The notes under the pieces were generated by a model, which saw only the letters and a list, made by a program, of their open reading frames with translations, had not been told where the DNA came from and made no database searches. This document shows, one piece after another, positions 16,264 through 24,063 of a DNA stretch of 64,000 nt (position 1 is its first letter; every line of letters begins with the position of its first letter). The position numbers were made by a program, and so were the translations under genes. This DNA comes from DASXUX01 sp036504595. GTDB taxonomy: Bacteria > Planctomycetota > SZUA-567 > H5-PLA8. The stretch is from NCBI GenBank assembly GCA_036504595.1, contig DASXUX010000081.1, positions 62,001 through 126,000 of the forward strand, written 5' to 3'.

Positions 16264-17772
16264 TTACTGGACCTTGCGCTTCATGACCTTCGCTACACAA
16301 TTCACGGCGGCCAACTGCTGTTTGATCTCGCGAGCCTGCGCGGAATTCACGTCGCGGCCCACCGTTACGAACGGCTTCTGGCAGAGCTTCGCGGCGTCTT
16401 CCACCGAAATCCCCTGGATCTCGGCGACCACCTGATGAATCCGCGCGTTGTTCGTCTTTCCAATCGAGACATTGAACAACGAGCCATCATCCGCGGGCGC
16501 GGCCGGAACTGGCGGGGGTTCAGGCTGCGGCTCTTCGGCAGGCGCTTCCGCGGGCTCGTCAGCGGGCACCTCGGCGGGCTCCTCTTCAGGCGTCAGTTCC
16601 TCCAATGGCTCGGCGGCTTGCATGATTCCACTGGCTGTGACGCCGGCTTCGAAGGCCGACAGATCCATCGGGACGCCCATCGGACTGTCCGGCATCGGCA
16701 CGCCGCCATCGCCGCTGGCGTCGAACTGTTGAGGCTGCATCGGCGGCGGCATGGCCGGAAGCACGGGAACGTCGGGCAGCACCCCTGGATCGCTGAGTGG
16801 CGGCGGCGCTTGTGGAGCGCGGCGCAACGGCGGGCGGGTCGGTGCGCCATTGGCGCGCGCGGGGCCTCCGCCAGCGGCACGCATCGGCGCGATTGCGCGC
16901 GGAGCGGGCGCCGGAATGGCCGCAGGTGCGGGAACAGGGATCGGAACAGGGACCGGCGCCGGCATCGGCGTGGCGGCTGCGGGTTCCAAGGGCTGAAGCT
17001 CGTCGAGAGAGTCCAGTCCTTCAATGAACGGCTCGTCAGGAACTGGCAACGGCTGCCCACCGGCCGGAGTCGCTTGGCGCGGCGGCAGAGCCTGCGGGAC
17101 GGGCACCGGCGAACGAGCCAGCGGCCTGGCGGCGGCCGGCGCTGGCATGGGCCGGGCAGTCGCGGGGACTGGAACCGAAACCGAACGCGGCGCGGGACTC
17201 AACGGCGCAGGGACCGGAACGGGAACGGGGACCGGCACGGAACGCGGAGCGGCCGCGGGCACGGGGACGGGCATCGCAGCCGGAGCGGCCATGGGCATCG
17301 GCGCGGGGGCCGGGGCTCCCATGGGTGCCAGAGCAGGCATCGCAGCGGCGCTCACCGCAACGCCAGCTTGCGCGCCGGCGCGAGTCACGTTGACCGTCAG
17401 CGACAGGCGCATCTTCTGGCCGGTGTACGGGCACGGGAGAATCAGGTGGACAACATTGGGTTGAAGCTCCGTGATCACTCTGCCGCCGACGCGCGGTGGC
17501 TGGGACCAGGAAAGTTTCGGCAATCCGGGATCGGCGCCCTGACGGACCTCAAAGCGGCTGCCGACCGCTTCCACGGGTGCGACGGCGGCCAGCGCGCCTT
17601 GAGCTTGCTCGGCACTCAGGCCGTCGAGCAGAGTAATGGGCGCCGAGCCGACAACCTGCACGCCCCACTCGTCATCCTGCTCGAACACAGCGGCCAGCGC
17701 CGTGGCGACTGCGCGGTCTTTTCCAGCAAAGCGGCCAAGAAGGATGAGGGTGTAGTCGGCTGGTGTGCTCAC
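16264..17772 (-). CDS. Pro/Ala-rich protein with L7/L12-like N- and C-terminal domains
   Basis: A 502-residue protein starting at GTG 17772 with a GGGAGA ribosome site upstream. The middle (about residues 135-425) is low complexity, rich in AP, PVPVP and AEEP. The first 80 residues (TLILLGRFAGKDRAVATALA ... ITLLDGLSAEQAQGALAAV) and the last 75 (ARIHQVVAEIQGISVEDAAKL ... AREIKQQLAAVNCVAKVM) both look like the beta-alpha-alpha-beta fold of ribosomal L7/L12 C-terminal domains, where a helix named KLV/AKEEAE precedes a VxV strand. This is a by-eye fold guess. A segment near residue 110 (LILPCPYTGQKMRLSLT) has a single Cys. No signal peptide. Function unknown; the gene lies upstream of DUF58 in the same direction. 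Confidence 0.72.
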   Translation of the reverse strand: MSTPADYTLILLGRFAGKDRAVATALAAVFEQDDEWGVQVVGSAPITLLDGLSAEQAQGALAAVAPVEAVGSRFEVRQGADPGLPKLSWSQPPRVGGRVITELQPNVVHLILPCPYTGQKMRLSLTVNVTRAGAQAGVAVSAAAMPALAPMGAPAPAPMPMAAPAAMPVPVPAAAPRSVPVPVPVPVPAPLSPAPRSVSVPVPATARPMPAPAAARPLARSPVPVPQALPPRQATPAGGQPLPVPDEPFIEGLDSLDELQPLEPAAATPMPAPVPVPIPVPAPAAIPAPAPRAIAPMRAAGGGPARANGAPTRPPLRRAPQAPPPLSDPGVLPDVPVLPAMPPPMQPQQFDASGDGGVPMPDSPMGVPMDLSAFEAGVTASGIMQAAEPLEELTPEEEPAEVPADEPAEAPAEEPQPEPPPVPAAPADDGSLFNVSIGKTNNARIHQVVAEIQGISVEDAAKLCQKPFVTVGRDVNSAQAREIKQQLAAVNCVAKVMKRKVQ

Positions 17773-17839
17773 GCTGTCTCCCGATGCAATTGGGCATGTT
17801 CTTCGACGCAGCGGTCAGATTGCACATTCGCGCGGTTTT

Positions 17840-17845
17840 TGTCAA
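17840..17845 (-). promoter_or_regulatory. Consensus -35 box upstream of the L7/L12-like gene
   Basis: TTGACA on the reverse strand, about 70 bases before the GTG at 17772. No good -10 box follows at normal spacing (best CAATCT), so this is weak. Confidence 0.3.
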
Positions 17846-17920
17846 GCGTGCTATGCACACGCGCAATGGGATGGGGGTGCATGGCGCTGAATGTAGTTTG
17901 GGCGTCTCGCCCGCTGCCGT

Positions 17921-17962
17921 TCTCCCCTCCCCGTCGAGGGGGGGGCCGGGAGAGGGGTTTGC
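17921..17962 (+). repeat. Diverged CCCTCTCCC-type palindrome
   Basis: CTCCCCTCCCCGTCGAGGGG then GGGGCCGGGAGAGGGG. It resembles the element at 9319 but has a different loop and flank. Confidence 0.65.
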
Positions 17963-18023
17963 ACATGCGCAATTTTGCCAAAAAAATAAATCTCTGAAAA
18001 CGCGCGAAAATGCACCGCGAAAA

Positions 18024-18054
18024 TTTGACAGCAGGGCCTGTCATGGAATATGTT
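18024..18054 (+). promoter_or_regulatory. Promoter-like site overlapping a palindrome
   Basis: TTGACA at 18025-18030, then 18 bases to TATGTT. Overlapping the first box, TGACAG (18026-18031) and CTGTCA (18038-18043) form a perfect inverted repeat with a 6-base spacer, an operator-like layout. Confidence 0.4.
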
Positions 18055-18520
18055 GACACGTGATCCAGGAGTTCAACCATGCGCTTTAGCCGCCACGGCG
18101 TCAGCCAACGGATTCACCTGCGCGCTGCCCTTCACCTACAGCACAGTCTGTCGCGCTCGGCAACCGCTTGGCAACGATCGGCTGGTTGATTGCTCACGGT
18201 TGAATTGCGGTCAAAAGCCAGCGGCTTCGCCGCGTTGTCACAACGGGGAGCCCTCAGCTAAAGGCTCGGTTGGTGATGAACCAGGCGGGCCGGATGCGAT
18301 ACGGCGGAGCGCTGGTGTTGATCGCCGAACTGCAAGCCGGTTTTCCGGCCGTACCGCAGGTGTTCCGCCTGCACTCGGCTTCGTCGGAACCGCAACCGGC
18401 GAGCCCCTGACGGCAGTGCCAGCGCCGTCATCGCGCTGCGGACGACCGGCCCGCAGTTCGGGAACTCCAGGAACATCCGCCTGAGGGCGGAGCCACGTGC
18501 CTCCGTGCTCGTGGACACAC

Positions 18521-18556
18521 AAGGGCGGGGCTGACACCCGCCCTTCTTTCATTTTT
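18521..18556 (+). terminator. Rho-independent terminator
   Basis: AAGGGCGGG (18521-18529), loop GCTGACA, CCCGCCCTT (18537-18545), then CTTTCATTTTTG. The 9-bp perfect stem and T-rich tail face forward; on the other strand the stem could also serve the PQQ-propeller gene that ends at 18638. Confidence 0.85.
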
Positions 18557-18637
18557 GTATCAAAGAATCCCCGCCGTCTTGCCACATGGAGGTTCTTCAA
18601 GGAAACAGCGGGTAGGGAGACGCGGAACGCCAAGTCA

Positions 18638-19882
18638 TCACTTCGGCGCGCCGACGCAGAACAACGTGCTCAGGGTCCGCATGAAGATCTGTCCTTGGCT
18701 GATTGCCACCGGAGCGTAGGTCTTCTCGCCAATCGGATTCTTCGCGATCGCTTCGAACTTTGGGCCAGGCTTCAGTACGGTCGTCACGCCTTCATCGTTC
18801 GTGAAGTACACAAGACCGTTAGCGCTGAAGGGAGACGCATGATGCTTCCCCACGCCTTCCTGCTTCCACACAGTGTTGCCTGTGGCGGCATCCAGACATA
18901 CCAGTGACGTCGGTTCCCAGGATGCAGTCAGAACATAATCCCCGATAGCGAGCGGCGATGGCACATACGGCGCGCCCTCTTTTGCCTTCCATAGCACTTT
19001 GGTGGTCGTGACATTTCCCTCGCCGTCGGGTTTGACGGCCATGAGAATGCGGGCGGGCCAACTGCCGGCGACCAACACCGCATCGGCCTTGGCCAGGTAG
19101 ATGGGCGAGGGCACGAACTCCTTCGAAGGGCCGTCCGCAATCCACAGTTCCTTGCCGTCCTTCGGATCATAGCTGGTCACGGCGCCATTTCCCGGAACGA
19201 CGAACTGCGCGCGGCCGGCCATCTCTTTGACCATCGGCACACAGAAACTCATCACGGGTTTTTTGGATTCGACGCACCACACGGTCTTGCCGTCAGCACG
19301 GTCCAGGGCCGCGACGAAGCCGAGACTATTTCCGCAACAGGCGAGCAGAACCTTGTTGTCCCACAATAGGGGACTGTGGCAGAAGCCATGCGGGGCGTCG
19401 AAGCGGCCGGGTCTGACGATCCACTTCTGTTCGCCGGCCATGTCGTACGCCGCCACGACGACCGTGTTCTTCTCAAGAAAGGTCACGTAGACCTTTTCGC
19501 CGTCGGTGACCGGCGTGCTGGAGGCATAGCTGTTCTCTCCATTCTTGGGTTCCAGCGGCGCGTTGATGACCGTCTTCTGCCAGAGCGTCTTGCCCGTCTT
19601 GCGGTCAAAGCACAATAGAATCCGGTCTTTTGCAGCGGGGATGGCGGTGGTGAGGAAGATGCGGTCTTCCCACACGATCGGTGACGAATACCCAGCGCCC
19701 GGGATGGTCGTCTTCCAGGCGATGTTTTCCGCGGCGCTCCACGTTGTGGGCACTTGGGTCTCAAGACTGGTGCCGTCTCCGCGCGGCCCCCGAAAACCCG
19801 GCCAGTTCTCGGCCTGAGCCCCCGATTGCGCGAGTGAAGCCATCACGGCCAGAGCCACCAGCCACCTGATCATTTGTCCCAT
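18638..19882 (-). CDS. Secreted PQQ-binding-like beta-propeller protein
   Basis: A 414-residue protein starting at ATG 19882 (an ATG at 19873 is also possible); further upstream the frame is open but gives no signal peptide. Residues 1-24 form a signal peptide (MIRWLVALAVMASLAQSGAQA). The mature part opens with WPGFRGPRGDGTS, the usual entry of planctomycete PQQ-propeller proteins, followed by repeated blades of the type DRKTGKTLWQK, DMAGEQKWI, DRADGKTVWCVES, DPKDGKELWIADG and DAATGNTVWKQEG. The fold resembles BamB, a scaffold in outer-membrane assembly, but family members with this entry motif have no assigned role. It is downstream of the flippase in the same direction, with a gap of about 160 bases, so cotranscription with the NRPS genes is uncertain. 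Confidence 0.9.
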   Translation of the reverse strand: MGQMIRWLVALAVMASLAQSGAQAENWPGFRGPRGDGTSLETQVPTTWSAAENIAWKTTIPGAGYSSPIVWEDRIFLTTAIPAAKDRILLCFDRKTGKTLWQKTVINAPLEPKNGENSYASSTPVTDGEKVYVTFLEKNTVVVAAYDMAGEQKWIVRPGRFDAPHGFCHSPLLWDNKVLLACCGNSLGFVAALDRADGKTVWCVESKKPVMSFCVPMVKEMAGRAQFVVPGNGAVTSYDPKDGKELWIADGPSKEFVPSPIYLAKADAVLVAGSWPARILMAVKPDGEGNVTTTKVLWKAKEGAPYVPSPLAIGDYVLTASWEPTSLVCLDAATGNTVWKQEGVGKHHASPFSANGLVYFTNDEGVTTVLKPGPKFEAIAKNPIGEKTYAPVAISQGQIFMRTLSTLFCVGAPK

Positions 19883-20044
19883 GCCCTGATCCCCTTGATT
19901 CTTCCCGGCCATTCGAAAAAGACGCCCTATTCCATACACTGCTTTGACGCCAGAATGCGGCTCCATTCGTCGGCGGCAGCCTGCTACGCCAGCGCCGCGC
20001 CGGCGGTGGTGGCACCGGAATCCGAGCTAAATTGGGGTTTGTCT

Positions 20045-21406
20045 TTATGGATTCAAGCCGTTCATCGCCACCCGGGCCGCCGTGGCATTCAGACCTTGCT
20101 GCTTCACCCAGCGCTCCTCGTTGAGCTGACGTGCAGACGTATACAGAACGTAAACGGCCATCGCCAGATCTCCTGCGAGAAGTGCGTAAGCCGCGCCGCT
20201 CACGTTCCAGGCTGGTACGAGGAAGCGGGCCAGCGCCAGCGACAACAGCGTCGTGACCAGAAAGAACACTGCCAGCTTCTGGTGCCTGTTCGTCGCCATG
20301 GGAACGACAGCGCTGGAATACCATAGGGAACTCACCAGGACGCTCAGCAGCAAAGCGTTGAATAGCGGGCCGTCGAACTCGACGTGCTTGTGAGTCCACA
20401 GCGCCATCGCCCATTCGCCGAACACCGCGAGTCCCGCAAGCACCAGTGAGGTTAGCCCGACCGCAGCGAAAACGCATCGGTTGTGCAGTTTCCGCGTGAG
20501 TTGCAGATCCCGAATCCCCCATGCTCGCGAAATCTCCGGGCTGAAGGAGATAGAGATCATATTGGTCATCTGAAAGCCCCAGCGGGTCAGCGTCCGCGCA
20601 GTCGAAAACACCACGACTGCTGCCGGCCCGCAGAGAGCGCCGATGAGCATGAGCATTCCCTGCAGACTGAGAGCATGCCCCACCGGAATACAAAAAAAGC
20701 CCAGCGCGGGAACCATCATCTCCCTTAACACCCGCATCCGAAAATGCCGCCAGCCATAGACCAGCCACGCGGAGTACGATTTCAGCGCCAGTCTTAGCAG
20801 CACGATCCCGGCGAACCTCGACAGCAACAGCGTCCACGCAACGGCCACGGGGCCCGCGCCACAGATGACGGCCAGACAAAGCGTCACAAATTCCGCGAGG
20901 CGAATGGCATTGAACAGAACAGACCCGAGGGCGTATCGCATCTCGCATCGAAAACCGGCGAGCAGCAAATGTGCCTGCTGGTCGAGCAGGACGTAGAGGG
21001 TCAGTACGATCAACACGACTGCGATGTCGTGCGCGGTAAGGGAATCTCCGTGAAACCACTGTGCGATCGGAAGGATCATCACCAGCAGAATGGACAGCAC
21101 CCCAAGGGCGCAGGAGACCACGCTGATCATCACCCACGTGCTCTGGAAGGTTTCCAGAGCACGCGCCTTGTCGCCGGCTGCCACCTGAATCGTCATTTCG
21201 TTGGCGGACCCTCTGCAGAAACCCAGGTCGCATATCGTCAGATAGGACGGCACCGCGCTGAGCACCAGCCACTCGCCATACAGCGTCACGCCCCAGTATT
21301 CGAGGAACACGGGCACGCTGCAAAGTTGAATCACAGCCGTGACGATCGGCAATAGCGTGTTGGCACTCACACCTTTGAGCAATCGCGCTCGCACTTCCTG
21401 GTTCAT
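20045..21406 (-). CDS. Polysaccharide/lipid flippase-type membrane transporter (Wzx-like)
   Basis: A 453-residue protein with about twelve hydrophobic segments in the pattern of the MOP/Wzx family, which flips lipid-linked oligosaccharides or other amphipathic molecules. The N-terminal TLLPIVTAVIQLCSVPVFLEYWG and the LYGEWLVLSAVPSYLTICDLG motif are typical of this family in planctomycetes. It starts 36 bases after the NRPS gene 21442-24054, in the same direction, so it most likely belongs to that pathway as the exporter. A second flippase gene is in the polysaccharide operon at 48.8 kb. The substrate is not known. Confidence 0.88.
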   Translation of the reverse strand: MNQEVRARLLKGVSANTLLPIVTAVIQLCSVPVFLEYWGVTLYGEWLVLSAVPSYLTICDLGFCRGSANEMTIQVAAGDKARALETFQSTWVMISVVSCALGVLSILLVMILPIAQWFHGDSLTAHDIAVVLIVLTLYVLLDQQAHLLLAGFRCEMRYALGSVLFNAIRLAEFVTLCLAVICGAGPVAVAWTLLLSRFAGIVLLRLALKSYSAWLVYGWRHFRMRVLREMMVPALGFFCIPVGHALSLQGMLMLIGALCGPAAVVVFSTARTLTRWGFQMTNMISISFSPEISRAWGIRDLQLTRKLHNRCVFAAVGLTSLVLAGLAVFGEWAMALWTHKHVEFDGPLFNALLLSVLVSSLWYSSAVVPMATNRHQKLAVFFLVTTLLSLALARFLVPAWNVSGAAYALLAGDLAMAVYVLYTSARQLNEERWVKQQGLNATAARVAMNGLNP

Positions 21407-21441
21407 GAATTACTCCGCATCACTGCTCACGACCTCTTTCT

Positions 21442-24054
21442 TCAGCCAGGGCTGAGCTTGGCGTTCTCATACTGTTCACATAAGGCTGCCGCTTTGCGCT
21501 CCATAGCTTCTCGCTGCTGCGGATCTTTGACGAGCAACTCTGCCAGGCCGGCCACGGTCGGCGCGTCGAATAACCAGCGGATGGAGGGTTCGATGCCCAG
21601 CGCGTCGCGCATCCGTGAGATCGCCTGGAAGGCAAGCAGCGAATGCCCTCCCATGTCGAAGAAGTTGTCGAAGACTCCGATCTCTTCCAGGTTCAACACC
21701 TCCGCCCAAAGCTTGGTCAAGACGCATTCCAGCGGCGTGCGCGGCGCGACGCGCGGATTCTGCTCCGGCTCCGGGAACTCCAGCCGTGGCAGCGCTGCGC
21801 GATCTAATTTCCCGTTCATCGTCACCGGCAAAGTCTCCAGAGTGATGAAGCGAGTTGGAATCATGATCTGCGGTAGAGAGGTGCCCAGGAATTGCCGGAG
21901 TTCTGACGTGGCAGGCTTCGCACCGCGCGCGGGAACCACGCAGGCCACCAGTGTCTTTTCGCCGGTCGGATTTTCAGTCACTAGAACGACGCACGAGGCT
22001 ACGGCCGGATGCTGCTGCAGTATCGCTTGAATTTCTCCCGGCTCAATTCGGATGCCGTGGATCTTGATCTGCTCGTCAGCCCGGCCCAGGACGTCCAGCG
22101 CGCCATCCAAACGGATTCGACCCCGGTCTCCGGTATGATAGAGCATGTCCCGCGGACGATCAGTAAACGGGTTGCGCACGAACCGCTTCGCAGTCTCCTC
22201 CGGCGCATTCAGATAGCCTAAGGTCAAGTACGGCGTGCGGACGACGACCTCGCCAATCTCGCCAAAGCCGCAGCGCTGCCCCGATGGCGAAAGCACCAGG
22301 ACCTGAGCATGCGGCACCGGCCACCCGGCCGGTTGCAGCCCCGGAAGGACTTCTTCCGGCACGACATAAAAACACTTCGCCATGCTCGTTTCCGTGGCGC
22401 CATACAGATGCACGATCTGGGTCGAGGGAAATTGCCGCCGCCAGCTCGTGACGACTTTATGGCTCAACGGCTCGCTGTTGAAAAACGTGCAGCGCAGCTT
22501 CGGCAGCGCGGAGTTCGCGGGAATACTGGCCAGGAAGTTATGCGCCACCGATGGCACAATCGTCACCACGTTCACCCCGGCGCGCGCCATCCAGGCCGCA
22601 AGCCTGTCCGGCAGCCTGTCTTGAGGCGTCGGGGGGATGCAGAGTGTCGCTCCGCCCACGAGCCCCACGAACGTCTCGCGCAGCACCACCGTGAACGAGA
22701 GACTGGTCAACTGAGCGATGCGGTCGCCAGCCGTAATCTGAAACTGCCGGCTCTGCCAGTCCAGGAAGTGGCTGAGTCCGCGATGACATCCCAGCACCCC
22801 TTTCGGGACTCCCGTCGTGCCTGAGGTAAAAAACAAGTACGCTGGATCGCCGGGCAGAAGCTGCGGCAGGACAGAACACGCACGCGATGGCGCACCGGTT
22901 TCCGCCAACGCGCCGGATTGCGGATCAACCAATACCGACGGCAGCTTGAAGTGCGCCAGACTGCCTTGGGTCTCGAACATGCAGAGTATCATTCGTGCGT
23001 CAGCAATGGCCAACATTCGCTCTTGCCGCGCAGCGGGCAGATCCGGTGCCAGCGGAAGCAGAATCGCGCCGGCGCGCAGGATGCCGAGCATTCCCGCGAC
23101 CAGACCGGCACTGCGTTCTCCGGTGATCGCTACGGCTTGCCCTTTGCCAATGCCCCGCGCGATGAGGTGCTGCGCGATGGCGCCGGAAGAGTCCCAGAGC
23201 TGGCGATAGGTGAATTCCAGCGGCCCTTGTGCGATGGCCACGGCCTCGGGCGCCTGTTCCACATGCCGGGCGATCAGCTCCGCGATCGAGGGGAACTCCT
23301 TCTCCTCGAGAGGTGCCGTGGGATCCGGCAAGCGCCGCAGGTGCTCTGGCGGCGCGAGCGAAAGCGTCTCGATTGGCGCGCTCGGATTGGCCGCGATTTG
23401 TTCGAGCAGAAAGGAGTATTGCTCCAGCAGGCATGCGGTGCGTTGTTCCGAGATCAGCGCAGTCTTGTATTCGAACCGGATGGCAAATGCGGTTTCGGTC
23501 TCCTGAACCTCTACGCTTAACGCGAACTTCTCGATGGCGCCAAAGCGCGTCAGGTGCACGAAATGCCAAGGCTGCGCGAGCCACTCTGGCAGCTTCTCTA
23601 ACACGACATCAGTGGGCAGAGCGTAGGATGAACTATGTTTTTCCGCGCGTCCCGCGCGCGCAAGAACCTCCGCCACCGTCGGGTTTCCCGCAAAGCCGCC
23701 GCGCCAGAGCGTGGTTTCGGCTGCGTGGCGTTCGGTGCTGAAAAGGATGACCTCATCGTGCTGACAGTAACGCTGCAGCAGCAGTTGCAGCGCGACGGCA
23801 AAAACCACATAGTCCGAAACGCCGGCGTTTTGACTTACTCTCGCCAGTTTTTCACGCATCTGTGGATGCAGCGTCAGCGTGAGCCCTGATCGAGGGACTT
23901 CAGCGTGGGTCTCGCTCGTTTCGAACTGCAATGCCGGACGGAACCCGTCGAGCTGAGACTTCCAGTAATCAAGTCTCGCGGCGATATCTTCGTTCGTCAG
24001 AACGGCCGCTTTCGAAAACTTTGGGTAGGGTAGCGTCGTGACGGCCATAGGCAC
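21442..24054 (-). CDS. Non-ribosomal peptide synthetase: half condensation domain, adenylation, carrier
   Basis: An 870-residue protein. Residues 20-240 match only the C-terminal lobe of a condensation domain (LDYWKSQLDGF, then DYVVFAVALQLLLQRY); the HHxxxDG active site of the N-terminal lobe is absent. The adenylation domain (about 262-745) has YLFFTSGTTGVPKG, YGATETS, YHTGDRGRIRLDG and the Lys motif VTMNGKLDR. The carrier domain carries the attachment serine in FDMGGHSLLAF near residue 803. Where amino-acid-activating domains have the Asp that holds the substrate amine (FDAS in GrsA), this protein reads SFTVVLRETF, so Thr replaces Asp. That suggests a substrate without an alpha-amino group, by eye alignment only. 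It starts 9 bases after the other NRPS gene. Confidence 0.9.
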   Translation of the reverse strand: MPMAVTTLPYPKFSKAAVLTNEDIAARLDYWKSQLDGFRPALQFETSETHAEVPRSGLTLTLHPQMREKLARVSQNAGVSDYVVFAVALQLLLQRYCQHDEVILFSTERHAAETTLWRGGFAGNPTVAEVLARAGRAEKHSSSYALPTDVVLEKLPEWLAQPWHFVHLTRFGAIEKFALSVEVQETETAFAIRFEYKTALISEQRTACLLEQYSFLLEQIAANPSAPIETLSLAPPEHLRRLPDPTAPLEEKEFPSIAELIARHVEQAPEAVAIAQGPLEFTYRQLWDSSGAIAQHLIARGIGKGQAVAITGERSAGLVAGMLGILRAGAILLPLAPDLPAARQERMLAIADARMILCMFETQGSLAHFKLPSVLVDPQSGALAETGAPSRACSVLPQLLPGDPAYLFFTSGTTGVPKGVLGCHRGLSHFLDWQSRQFQITAGDRIAQLTSLSFTVVLRETFVGLVGGATLCIPPTPQDRLPDRLAAWMARAGVNVVTIVPSVAHNFLASIPANSALPKLRCTFFNSEPLSHKVVTSWRRQFPSTQIVHLYGATETSMAKCFYVVPEEVLPGLQPAGWPVPHAQVLVLSPSGQRCGFGEIGEVVVRTPYLTLGYLNAPEETAKRFVRNPFTDRPRDMLYHTGDRGRIRLDGALDVLGRADEQIKIHGIRIEPGEIQAILQQHPAVASCVVLVTENPTGEKTLVACVVPARGAKPATSELRQFLGTSLPQIMIPTRFITLETLPVTMNGKLDRAALPRLEFPEPEQNPRVAPRTPLECVLTKLWAEVLNLEEIGVFDNFFDMGGHSLLAFQAISRMRDALGIEPSIRWLFDAPTVAGLAELLVKDPQQREAMERKAAALCEQYENAKLSPG

Positions 24055-24063
24055 TCCATTTCG

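Larger units (their letters stand above)
17773..18637. other. Gene-free block of 865 bases with promoter-like, palindromic and terminator-like signals
   Basis: No convincing protein gene: the frames open here have repeat-like composition. It holds a diverged CCCTCTCCC element (17921-17962), an A-rich patch (17970-18020), a TTGACA box overlapping a TGACAG palindrome (18024-18042), about 460 bases rich in short hairpins (for example CAGCGGCTTCGCCG and GCAGGTGTTCCGCCTGC), and a perfect terminator hairpin at 18521. A transcript of about 490 bases ending at the terminator is possible. I do not recognise it as tmRNA, RNase P RNA, 6S or SRP RNA. Confidence 0.45.

Noticed and set aside
14983..17997. 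Long forward open frame of about 1000 codons
   Set aside because: It is antisense to the DUF58 and L7/L12-like genes, which have signature motifs; its own translation is Arg/His-rich without any motif, typical of a high-GC shadow frame.
18050..18484. Forward open frame of 144 codons in the gene-free block
   Set aside because: No ribosome site or homology; part of the peptide (RTAGVPPAL) is the translation of a common repeat word.
19761..21323. Reverse open frame of 520 codons
   Set aside because: Out of frame with the flippase gene on the same strand, which has the proper membrane pattern.
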